A stretch of 64,000 nt of DNA from Patagioenas fasciata (taxonomy: Eukaryota > Chordata > Aves > Columbiformes > Columbidae): assembly GCF_037038585.1 (NCBI RefSeq), contig NC_092541.1:9445-73444 (forward strand). Direction: 5' to 3'. A program made the translations under genes and the position numbers. Under the pieces are notes generated by a model. It had not been told where the DNA came from. It was given only the letters and a program-made list of their open reading frames with translations, and searched no databases. Positions 10,731-21,379 of this stretch are shown in pieces (position 1 is the stretch's first letter; every line of letters starts with the position of its first letter).

Positions 10731-13245
10731 CCTGGGAAAAAACACCCTCCTGGGGGGGCGGAGCATGGGAATCCCCTGGCAGTGGCTTCTTTTCCTATTT
10801 CAACTTTTTTCTCCTTTTCAGGTAAATTTCAAAATAAACCTGCAAAGAAAACAACTACCCCAGAACACAATCCTACCAGACGTCACAGCTAAACGGCACC
10901 GCTCGCTCCGATACCGAACCCGCCGCCCTCTCGCACGGCGGCCGTTCTCCCAGCTCGAACCGTGGCCCCGTGCCCGCGTCGCCCCTCGGGAACGTCGTTC
11001 CCGGGAGCCTGAAAAATGGCCCTGCCTGCCAAAACCCCGGTCCTACGGCCGACCCTGTGCAAACCTTGGTGACGAATGTCACCTCACAGAGCGGCCGGGA
11101 CCAGGGAAAAAAAAAACCCAGCCGGGGAAAAAAAAAAAAATCCCCCGGCTGGGGTTTTTTTATTCTATTTTAAAATTGAAATGTACCTGAAAAGGAAAAA
11201 ACATTAACCTGCAAGGACAAAAGCCCACAACCCAGAAACACAAACGCACCGAATCTCACAGCTCACCACACCGCTCATTCACCCGACAAAGCCACCTCAC
11301 GCATCACATCCATTGTCCCCTCTGCGCCGTCACCCCTCGGGAACGTTGTTCCCGGGAGCCTCGCATGGCCCTGCCTGCCAAAACCCCGGTCCTACGGCCT
11401 CCCGCCTCCGAACCTTGGCGACGAACGTCGCCTCGCGGAGCGGCCGGGACCGGGGAAAAAAAAACCCAGCCGGGGGAAAAAAAAAAAATCCCCCGGCTGG
11501 GGTTTTTTTATTCTATTTTAAAATCTAAAAGAACCTGAAAAGGAAAAACCATTAACCTGCAAGGACAACAACCCACAACCCAGAAACACAAACGCACCAG
11601 ATCACACAGCTCAGCACACCACTCATTCACCCGACAAAGCCACCCCACGCATCACAGCCACTCTCCCCTATGCACCATTGCCCCTCGGGAACGTTGTTCC
11701 CGGGAGCCTCAAATGGCCCTGCCTGCCAAAACCCCGGTCCTACGGCCTCCCGCCTCCGAACCTTGGCGACGAACGTCGCCTCGCGGAGCGGCCGGGACCG
11801 GGGAAAAAAAAACCCAGCCGGGGAAAAAAAAAAATCCCCCGGCTGGGGTTTTTTTATTCTATTTTAAAATTGAAATGTACCTGAAAAGGAAAAAACATTA
11901 ACCTGCAAGGACAAAAGCCCACAACCCAGAAACACAAACGCACCGAATCTCACAGCTCACCACACCGCTCATTCACCCGACAAAGCCACCTCCCGCATCA
12001 CAGCCACTCTCCCCTATGCACCATTGCCCCTCGGGAACGTTGTTCCCGGGAGCCTCGCATGGCCCTGCCTGCCAAAACCCCGGTCCTACGGCCGACCCCG
12101 TGCGAACCTTGGCGACGAACGTCGCCTCGCGGAGCGGCCGGGACCGGGGAAAAAAAAACCCAGCCGGGGGAAAAAAAAAAAATCCCCCGGCTGGGGTTTT
12201 TTTATTCTATTTTAAAATCTAAAAGAACCTGAAAAGGAAAAACCATTAACCTGCAAGGACAACAACCCACAACCCAGAAACACAAACGCACCAGATCACA
12301 CAGCTCAGCACACCGCTCATTCACCCGACAAAGCCACCCCACGCATCACAGCCATCATCCCCTCTGCGCCGTCGCCCCTCGGGAACGTTGTTCCCGGGAG
12401 CCTCGAATGGCCCTGCCTGCCAAAACCCCGGTCCTACGGCCTCCCGCCTCCGAACCTTGGCGACGAACGTCGCCTCGCGGAGCGGCCGGGACCGGGGAAA
12501 AAAAAACCCAGCCGGGGGAAAAAAAAAAAATCCCCCGGCTGGGGTTTTTTTATTCTATTTTAAAATTGAAATGTACCTGAAAAGGAAAAAACATTAACCT
12601 GCAAGGACAAAAGCCCACAACCCAGAAACACAAACGCACCGAATCTCACAGCTCACCACACCGCTCATTCACCCGACAAAGCCACCTCCCGCATCACAGC
12701 CACTCTCCCCTATGCACCATTGCCCCTCGGGAACGTTGTTCCCGGGAGCCTCGCATGGCCCTGCCTGCCAAAACCCCGGTCCTACGGCCGACCCCGTGCG
12801 AACCTTGGCGACGAACGTCGCCTCGCGGAGCGGCCGGGACCGGGGAAAAAAAAACCCAGCCGGGGGAAAAAAAAAAAATCCCCCGGCTGGGGTTTTTTTA
12901 TTCTATTTTAAAATTGAAATGTACCTGAAAAGGAAAAAACATTAACCTGCAAGGACAAAAACCCACAACCCCAAAATACAAACGCACCAGATCACGCAGC
13001 TCAGCACAACTCTCATTCACCTACCAAACCCACACTCACACTGCAGCCCTCGTCCCCTCTGTGCCGTCGCCCCTCGGGAACCCGGCTCCCGGGAGCCTCC
13101 GAAACGGCCCTGCCTGCCGAAACCCGGCCCGAGGGCCGCCCGCGTCCGAACCTCGGCGACGAACGTCGCCTCGCGGAGCGGCCGGGACCGGGGGGAAAAC
13201 CCGGTCGGGGGGGATGGATCCCCCGGCTGGAGTTTTTTATTCTTT
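10731..13245. repeat. Tandem array of about 348-bp units with GC hairpins
   Basis: About seven head-to-tail units, period roughly 347-352 bp, are marked by the A-run plus CCCAGCCGGGG motif near 11104, 11456, 11804, 12150, 12497, 12845 and a degenerate copy near 13190. A divergent start lies at 10735. Each unit has a CpG-rich half (GACGAACGTCGCCTCGCGG) and an AT-rich half (TTATTCTATTTTAAAAT). Each unit also carries two dyads: GGGAAC/GTTCCC around GTT, and a long stem in which CCCAGCCGGGGGA pairs with TCCCCCGGCTGGG across an A-loop and is followed by T7. Units of two subtypes alternate. A single related unit sits at 40076-40270. No coding role is supported. Confidence 0.9.
11105..11161. other. 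GC stem with A-loop and T-tract (representative copy)
   Basis: Read on the plus strand, an A-run plus CCCAGCCGGGG pairs with CCCCGGCTGGGG plus a T-run, with an A-only loop. The stem is close to 20 bp with one bulged base. The same element recurs once per 348-bp unit. A GC stem followed by TTTTTTT resembles an intrinsic or Pol III style terminator, but the resemblance is formal only. Confidence 0.5.
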
Positions 13246-14560
13246 AACTTTGGAATTTACCAGAAAAGGAAAAAAAATTGAACCTCCAAGGACAAATAAC
13301 TACAGCCCCGAGCCGCGTTCGCTCGAGGTTTCGCGCTATCCGAACGCTCTGCGCGTCGTCTACCCCGTCGACCGCTTGTTCCTCTCCCGAAGATTGGCTT
13401 GACACGGGGATTTCACGCTCGGCGCTTATTTCCCTTGCCGTCCTTCGTATAGTTCTTGACCGCGGTGACCTATTCTCGCTCGGCTTCCCGATCCCGTCGA
13501 TTACCGCGACCTCCTTCCTCTGAGATTCCGCGACTCAAACTCGCCCCGCGTCTCCGTCGCCGAACGCCGACGACGCCCGCGATCCCCCCGACGTCGCTCG
13601 GTCTCGCCGGACGGCTTGGGCTGAGACGGAATGTAATGGCGAGGGACGCTAATGCTGACTAGGAGGACAGAACGTGCTAAGCGAATTCGGCTGAAACTCG
13701 ATGCGGAGCGATTTCGACGTGGACGGGAGATGCCGAAGGCTACGGGGAGGCCTTTCCATCGAGACGTGAGGTTGGGATCGGACCCCCTCGTTTTCTAAAC
13801 TCCTCTGCGGACGGGAGCCCGGGTGCGGCCGGATCCGAACTCGGCCCCGCGCTGGATCTACAGTCGGCCTCCCGGCCGTGCGGGGGACAGAGAAAACACC
13901 TAAGATATTATATTGACATATGGCTAAAGGACTGGATGTGCACACCTGACTCCTTATACCACTCAGCCTGAATTTCAGAATGGCATCGCTCTGTGCCTCG
14001 GCGTCCGTACCACCCTTCCGGAGGCACGGGGACGGTTGATCGTGGTCTAAGTCCTCGGTCTATCGGGGCGACCTCTCGGGCAAAATCCGTGTAAATAACC
14101 GACCGAACGGAGCGGTACTGCGGGAAGGCTGACCGGAGCTGCCGCTTCTGCTGAGGTCCCGGCCGAGCGTGGAAATCCCTGGGTATTTATACCCTTACAA
14201 ACTATTCACCCGCCCCTCTACGCTGCGATTCGGTCCGATAGCGATAGCCGACTCTCCGGTCTTCTCGCTTCCGGGCGGATCCTTTGCGCCGACCTCGCGC
14301 CGGACTCGGCTCTGCGCGGCCGTAGATTCGGTTTACGGTCCGTGGGAGCGTCCCGACAGCCTCGAACGTGGCGTTTTCGGCGACGGAAGCCTATTCCTGC
14401 GGGAACGTGTAAAGCGCGCCTTACGGGATGGGTGACGATCGGAGTCTGTAGCCGCTTTTGTTACCATCGAGTAAAGGCTATAATTATGAGTGCTACATAG
14501 CCTAATAAAACGCCTTGTTATAAGTGAGTCGTGTTCACAATGTAGTCCCCTGCAAAAAAA
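13246..14560. other. CpG-rich unique-looking segment, duplicated at 40290-41300
   Basis: No gene is supported. From about 13629 the sequence matches 40371-41300 closely. The distal copy here is clearly richer in CpG: many CpG sites here read TpG or CpA in the proximal copy. An 88-codon frame at 14169-14435 persists in both copies, but recent duplication explains that. It contains the telomere-directed promoter noted separately and, near 14501, an AATAAA word on the plus strand. Confidence 0.5.
14184..14216 (-). promoter_or_regulatory. Candidate telomere-directed promoter (TATA plus GC box)
   Basis: On the minus strand GGGGCGGGTG (14207-14216) is followed after 15 bases by TATAAATA (14184-14191). 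This is the order and spacing of an Sp1-type GC box upstream of a TATA box, predicting a start near 14150-14160 and transcription leftward through the 348-bp array toward the telomere. The same pair is intact in the duplicate at 40929-40961. Such a promoter could feed telomeric-repeat RNA (TERRA), but no transcript is shown. Confidence 0.45.
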
Positions 14561-15015
14561 AAATACAAAAAGATTTCATTAAAACAGGCTTTGTCTATGA
14601 AATAACAGCACACCACAGAAAACACTAGTCAACAATGGTCTCTGTAACAACTGCAAAACACCACTAAAAGGACTTTCAACTCCCCTGCCCCCAGCTACTG
14701 CATCCCAGATGACTACTGGCTACACATTTTAACACGTCAACAGATTAACCCTGGACTCCTAGAGCTCACTCCACCCGCCCCTGACTTCACACCGCCGGGC
14801 AGAGCAGCTCCGAGCCGAATGCGCACGTGCGCAGACCAACGCGCCACAGAACGTTACAGACGACATCATGTCAACAACACCAACAACACCCAACGATGGC
14901 AACAACTCCCAAGCACAGAGGCATTGATCTAAAGAACCTGCAGGGCGGTAGTGGTGTGGCGAGGAGCCTCCACTGCAACCCCAGAAAACAAAGGAGCCGA
15001 ACGTCACAGCCCCTT

Positions 15016-15152
15016 ATGAGACGGCGGCACTGGAGCACACACACGCAGAGACGGCGGCACTGACGCACACACACGCAGAGGAGACGGCGGCACTGGCGCA
15101 CACACACGCAGAGACGGCGGCACTGGCGCACACACACGCAGAGGAGACGGCG
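15016..15152. repeat. Short GAGACGGCGG minisatellite, unit 1
   Basis: About four copies of a GAGACGGCGGCACTGG unit with CACACACACGCAG tails, slightly variable in length (about 30-33 bp). It occupies the same position within the 2.1-kb unit as the much longer arrays at 17023 and 43766. Confidence 0.8.
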
Positions 15153-15161
15153 GCGCTACTT

Positions 15162-15960
15162 AAAAACTTCAAGATGCTGGGAAGAAGTGCCAGTCCCTGA
15201 GACTGGAGTGGTACAGAGCAGAGCTGCTGATGCAGCCCAGAACTACACCATAAAACACAACTGAGCAGAAACATCCAAAATGCAAAAACCATTCACACTT
15301 TCAGCTACTGATACAATAAAACTGGGACCCAATTGGCGCTACGCCAATTGGCTCTGGCGTTCAAAATCCCAGGATGGCGCCCGGGATCCCTGTCGGGTCC
15401 CTCAAACGCGATGAGACCCCGGGACCGTCTGACAGGCACAATGCAAGCCTCCCGACCTGCAATACAACACTGACACTGCTTAAAAACTTCAAGATGCTGG
15501 GAAGAAGTGCCAGTCCCTTAGACTGGAGGGGTACAGAGCAGAGCTGCTGATGCAGCCCAGAACTACACCATAAAACACAACTGAGCAGAAACATCCAAAA
15601 TGCAAAAACCATTCACACTTTCAGCTACTGATACAATAAAACTGGGACCCAATTGGCGCTACGCCAATTGGCTCTGGCGTTCAAAATCCCGGGATGGCGC
15701 CCGGGATCCCTGTCAAATCCCTCAAACGCGATGAGACCCCGGGATCGTCTGACAGGCACAACGCAAGCCTCCCGACCTGCAACACAACACTGACACTGCT
15801 TAAAAACTTCAAGATGCTGGGAAGAAGTGCCAGTCCCTTAGACTGGAGGGGTACAGAGCAGAGCTGCCGATGCAGCCCAGAACTACACCATAAAACACAA
15901 CTGAGCAGAAACATCCAAAATGCAAAAACCATTCACGCTTTCAACTACTGATACAAGAAA
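15162..15960. repeat. About 320-bp tandem sub-repeat within unit 1
   Basis: Three near-identical copies start with CTTAAAAACTTCAAGATGCT at about 15160, 15480 and 15799. Two of the three end in a perfect dyad made of CCAATTGGCG and CGCCAATTGG separated by CTA (15329-15351 and 15649-15671). The corresponding place after the third copy is degenerate. The same triplication is present at about 41902-42700. Confidence 0.85.
15329..15351. promoter_or_regulatory. Perfect dyad with CCAAT boxes
   Basis: A 10-bp perfect inverted repeat: left arm CCAATTGGCG, spacer CTA, right arm CGCCAATTGG. Each arm is itself built on CCAATTGG, so CCAAT boxes read on both strands. It recurs at 15649-15671, 42071-42093 and 42391-42413. 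It may bind an NF-Y-type factor, or it may be a cruciform-forming relic. Confidence 0.5.
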
Positions 15961-17022
15961 ACCGGGACCCGATTGGCACTATGCCAACTGGCACCGGCGT
16001 TCCGGATCCCGGGATGGCGCCCGGGATCCCTGTCGGGTCCCTCAAGCGCGACGAGACCCCGGGATCCTCTGACAGGCACAATGCAAGCCTCCCGACCTGC
16101 AATACAACACTGACACGAGGCTGGACCTGCCCTGCCCGGGACACGCTGGCATCGCGCTGTGAAGTTCCCTGGACCCTTCGCCTGCCCAAAAGGGACTGTT
16201 CCTGGAGCACCCTTGCCCCAAAGAGAACTTTACCCCCCTCCCTGCAGTTCCCAACCCCTTCCCAGCCCCCCAGCCTCCACTTATCTTTCAGAGGGCCAAG
16301 AGACTGAATCCATCTTCAACAGAGGAAAACACCACATGTGCTGATGGAGATCTTCCTGCATCGCCGGGTTCCTCCTTGACATCTGCAATAACACAAGAAA
16401 ACACGCGCTCACTAAGCAGAGCGAGCACACAATATAAAGGCACAAGGCACATCTTCGCTCTGACACCACGCACCCACCCACCTGCTTACGGCACTCTGCT
16501 CGGCTCTTCCGTCGCTCTTTCGTGCCAGGTTGTCCCTCTGCATCTGAAATCAAGGTATTCAACAAGTCACCCAAATGCTCATCAACAGCTTGACCATTCC
16601 ACAGGTCTGCTTTCTATTCAGGAATCCCACCCGACACTCTAATTGAGTCCCTAAAACACTGGGGAACGGACTGCCAGCTCCCCTGCCCGCAGCTACTGCA
16701 TCCCAGGTGACCGCACAACCTTTGCCTACACAATTGAATCTGTCAACAGATTAACCGTGGACTCCTAGAGTTCTCTCCACCCGCCCCTGACTCCACACCG
16801 CCGGGCAGAGCAGCTCCGAGCCGAACGTGCACGTGCGCAGACAAACGGGCCACAGAACGCTATGGACGACACGACCGCAACGGCACCGAAAACGCTCTGC
16901 AACGACAGTGACCCAAAACCAGAGACGGCATCAAACAAAACGCCCTGCAGGGAGGCAGTGATGAGGCAAGGAGCCTCTTCTGCAACCCCAGGAAAAAGGA
17001 GCTGAACATCATGGCCCCTTAT

Positions 17023-17922
17023 GAGACGGCGGCTCTGGGGCGCACGCACGCCCGCAGAGACGGCGGCTCTGGGGCGCACGCACGCCCGCAGAGACGGCGG
17101 CTCTGGGGCGCACGCACGCCCGCAGAGACGGCGGCTCTGGGGCGCACGCACGCCCGCAGAGACGGCGGCTCTGGGGCGCACGCACGCCCGCAGAGACGGC
17201 GGCTCTGGGGCGCACGCACGCCCGCAGAGACGGCGGCTCTGGGGCGCACGCACGCCCGCAGAGACGGCGGCTCTGGGGCGCACGCACGCCCGCAGAGACG
17301 GCGGCTCTGGGGCGCACGCACGCCCGCAGAGACGGCGGCTCTGGGGCGCACGCACGCCCGCAGAGACGGCGGCTCTGGGGCGCACGCACGCCCGCAGAGA
17401 CGGCGGCTCTGGGGCGCACGCACGCCCGCAGAGACGGCGGCTCTGGGGCGCACGCACGCCCGCAGAGACGGCGGCTCTGGGGCGCACGCACGCCCGCAGA
17501 GACGGCGGCTCTGGGGCGCACGCACGCCCGCAGAGACGGCGGCTCTGGGGCGCACGCACGCCCGCAGAGACGGCGGCTCTGGGGCGCACGCACGCCCGCA
17601 GAGACGGCGGCTCTGGGGCGCACGCACGCCCGCAGAGACGGCGGCTCTGGGGCGCACGCACGCCCGCAGAGACGGCGGCTCTGGGGCGCACGCACGCCCG
17701 CAGAGACGGCGGCTCTGGGGCGCACGCACGCCCGCAGAGACGGCGGCTCTGGGGCGCACGCACGCCCGCAGAGACGGCGGCTCTGGGGCGCACGCACGCC
17801 CGCAGAGACGGCGGCTCTGGGGCGCACGCACGCCCGCAGAGACGGCGGCTCTGGGGCGCACGCACGCCCGCAGAGACGGCGGCTCTGGGGCGCACGCACG
17901 CCCGCAGAGACGGCGGCGCTAC
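17023..17922. repeat. 34-bp minisatellite, 26 identical copies
   Basis: Twenty-six full copies of a 34-bp unit (GAGACGGCGGCTCTGGGG followed by CGCACGCACGCCCGCA) run from 17023 to 17906, ending in a partial copy. By eye every copy is identical. Because 34 is not a multiple of three, long stop-free frames appear on both strands (up to 431 codons on minus). They are repeat artefacts: the same peptides appear in several frames. Confidence 0.95.
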
Positions 17923-19145
17923 TTAAAAACTTCAAGATGCTGGGAAGAAGTGCCAGTCCCTTAGACTGGAGGGGTACAGAGCAGAGCTGCCGATGCAGTC
18001 CAGAATGACACCATAAAACACAACTGAGCAGAAACATCCAAAACGCAAAAACCATCCACGCTTTCAGCTGCTGATACAAGAAAACCGGGACCCGATTGGC
18101 GCTATGCCAACTGGCACCGGTGTTCCCGATCCCAGGATGGCGCCCGGGATCCCTGTCGGGTCCCTCAAGCGCGACGAGACCCCGGGATCCTCTGACAGGC
18201 ACAATGCAAGCCTCCCGACCTGCAATACAACACTGACACGAGGCTGGAGCTGCCCTGCCCGGGACACGCTGGCATCGCACTGTGAAGTTCCCTGGACCCT
18301 TCACCTGCCCAAAAGGGACTGTTCCTGGAGCACCCTTGCCCCAAAGAGAACTTTACCCCCCTCCCTGCAGTTCCCAACCCCTTCCCAGCCCCCCAGCCTC
18401 CACTTATCTTTCAGAGGGCCAAGAGACTGAATCCATCTTCAACAGAGGAAAACACCACATGTGCTGATGGAGATCTTCCTGCATCGCCGGGTTCCTCCTC
18501 GACATCTGCAATAACACAAGAAAACACGCGCTCACTAAGCAGAGCGAGCACACAATATAAAGGCACAAGGCACATCTTCGCTCTGACACCACGCACCCAC
18601 CCACCTGCTTACGGCGCTCTGCTCGGCTCTTCCGTCGCTCTTTCGTGCCAGGTTGTGCCTCTGCATCTGAAATCAAGGTATTCAACAAGTCACCCAAATG
18701 CTCATCAACAGCTTGACCATTCCACAGGTCTGCTTTCTATTCAGGAATCCCACCCGACACTCTAATTGAGTCCCTAAAACACTGGGGAAGGGACTGCCAG
18801 CTCCCCTGCCCACAGCTACTGCATCCCAGGTGACCGCACAACCTTTGCCTACACAATTGAATCTGTCAACAGATTAACCCTGGACTCCTAGAGTTCTCTC
18901 CACCCGCCCCTGACTCCACACCGCCGGGCAGAGCAGCTCCGAGCCGAACGTGCACGTGCGCAGACAAACGGGCCACAGAACGCTATGGACGACACGACCG
19001 CAAAGGCACCGAAAACGCTCCGCAACGACAGAGACCCGAAACCTGAGACGGCATCGATCAAAACGCCCTGCAGGGAGGCAGTGATGAGGCAAGGAGCCTC
19101 TTCTGCAGCCCCACGAAAAAGGAGCCCAACGTCACGGTCCCTTAT

Positions 19146-19352
19146 GAGACGGCGGCACTGTTGTACACACACACGCAGAGACGGCGGCACTGGCGCACAC
19201 ACACAGAGGAGACGGCGGCACTGGCGCACACACACGCAGAGGAGACGGCGGCACTGGCGCACACACACAGAGGAGACGGCGGCACTGGCGCACACACACA
19301 GAGGAGACGGCGGCACTGGCGCACACACACGCAGAGGAGACGGCGGCACGAC
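19146..19352. repeat. GAGACGGCGG minisatellite, unit 3
   Basis: About seven copies of GAGACGGCGGCACTGGCGCACACACAC units with variable tails (GCAGAG, AGAG, GCA), lengths about 29-33 bp. It lies between an ACGTCACGG word and ACCTAAGAACTTCTTCCC. Confidence 0.85.
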
Positions 19353-21262
19353 CTAAGAACTTCTTCCCAGCATCTTGAAGTGCCAGTCCCTGGGACTGGA
19401 GGGGTAGAGAGCAGAGCTGCTGAAGCAGCCCAGAATGACACCATAAATCACAACTGACCAGAAACGTCCAAAATGCAAGCACCGTCCACGCTTTTGGCTG
19501 ATGATACAATAATCCAGCACCCGACTGGCACTACGCCAATTAACACCGGCATTCCGGATCCCGGGATGGCACCTGAGAGGCCCGTTGGGCCCCCGGAGCG
19601 CAGCGAGACCCCGGGATCGTCTGACAGACGCGAGGCAGGCTTCCCGAGCTACACGACAACGCAGACGCAGGCTGGAGCTGCCCTGCCCGGCACGTGCTGG
19701 CGTCGCGCTGTAAAGTTCCCTGGGCCCTTTACCCACCCAAACGGGACTTTTCCTGGACAGCCCTTTCCCTTATCGGAACTTTACCCCCAGCCCTGCGATT
19801 CCCGGCCCCTTCCCGGCCCCCGTGCCTCCACTTATCTTTCAGAGGGCCGAGGGATCGAATCCACCTTCGACAGAGCAAACGCCACATGTGCTAACGGAGA
19901 TGTTCCTGCATCGCCGGGGTCCTCTTCAACATCTACGGTAACACAGGAAAACGCACGCTCACTAAGCCGTGCCAGCATACCGTATTGCGGGGTAAACGCC
20001 GACTCCTCCCGCGACACCCACCTCCTAAGATCCTCGGCGTTCCGTTCGGCGCGTCGTGTCACGGGTGCGGTCACAAACCCTCGTCGCTCGTAACGCCTAA
20101 GACAGCGAGAAACGAAAGAACTGTAGGGCTTGGAGCGAGTCCCCAGCCCCACGCTCCTCCTCGCCCATACCCCGGCTCACCAGAAACGTTCCTCCGAGTC
20201 CAAAGGGCCCAAAAGGAGCCTGCAAAACAAGAAGGAAACGCTGAACCGAGTCACCGGGCGACACCGGGCTCCTCGACACCCGCCGCCGCCTCACCTTCTC
20301 GGCTGCTGGTCGGCGTGCGGCTTCGCCCCTCCGAGCCGGTCTGCGGCACCTGCGAAAACAAAGGCACCTGCTCAGACGCTACCTGAAAACAGCCTGCCCG
20401 CAGACAATTCCATCTCCCGCTCCTTTACCTTGGCCGCTCGCCCGCCTGGCCGCCCTTGCTTTTGACTGCAACGCTGTTGACCACAGAGGTTCAGCTGCCG
20501 CCTGTAAAACACAACCCAATGACGCTCACACCTGCACTGGCAACACGGGACCTGAAACGAGCTGCTGCTCTGGCCAAACACTCGTTCCTCACCTTGCCCG
20601 AGGAGCTGCGGTGCCGATACCCAGCTTTCCTCTTCGCTTCGCACCTGTAAAACAGACAAACAACCAAACTTAGATAAAGACAGAGGGCACATCTTCCCTC
20701 TGACACCACGCACCGACCCACCTGCTTACGGCGCTCTGCTCGGCTCTTCCGTCGCTCTTTCGTGCCAGGTTGTGCCTCTGCATCTGAAATCAAGGTATTC
20801 AACAAGTCACCCAAATGCTCATCAACAGCTTGACCATTCCACAGGTCTGCTTTCTATTCAGGAATCCCACCCGACACTCTAATTGAGTCCCTAAAACACT
20901 GGGGAACAGACTGCCAGCTCCCCTGCCCACAGCTACTGCATCCCAGGTGACCGCACAACCTTTGCCTACACAATTGAATCTGTCAACAGATTAACCCTGG
21001 ACTCCTAGAGTTCTCTCCACCCGCCCCTGACTCCACACCGCCGGGCAGAGCAGCTCCGAGCCGAACGTGCACGTGCGCAGACAAACGCGCGACGGAACGC
21101 TATGGACGACACGACCGCAACGGCACCGAAAACGCTCTGCAACGACAGTGACCCGAAACCAGAGACGGCACCAATCAAAACGCCCTGCAGGGAGGCAGTG
21201 ATGAGGCAAGGAGCCTCTTCCGCAGCCCCACGAAAAAGGAGCCCAACGTCACGGCCCCTTAC

Positions 21263-21379
21263 GAGACGGCGGCACTGGCGCACACACACGCAGAGAGAGA
21301 CGGCGGCACTGGCGCACACACGCAGAGGAGACGGCGGCACTGGCGCACACACACACGCAGAGGAGACGGCGGCACGACC
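21263..21379. repeat. GAGACGGCGG minisatellite, unit 4
   Basis: Three to four copies of the same GAGACGGCGGCACTGG unit with CACACACGCAGAG tails of variable length. This is the shortest array in the distal block. Confidence 0.8.

Noticed and set aside
14169-14435. 88-codon frame kept in both blocks (again at 40914-41180)
   Set aside because: Conservation is explained by recent duplication of the whole block. No homologue recognised, and the promoter found overlaps its start on the other strand.
17023-17922. CRISPR-like regular spacing
   Set aside because: Units are directly adjacent with no unique spacers, and the genome is vertebrate.
16765-18304. Stop-free frames of 280-431 codons on both strands
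   Set aside because: They are created by a 34-bp repeat without stops; the same peptide strings appear in several frames and both strands. The same applies to 43493-45261 and 49986-51016.
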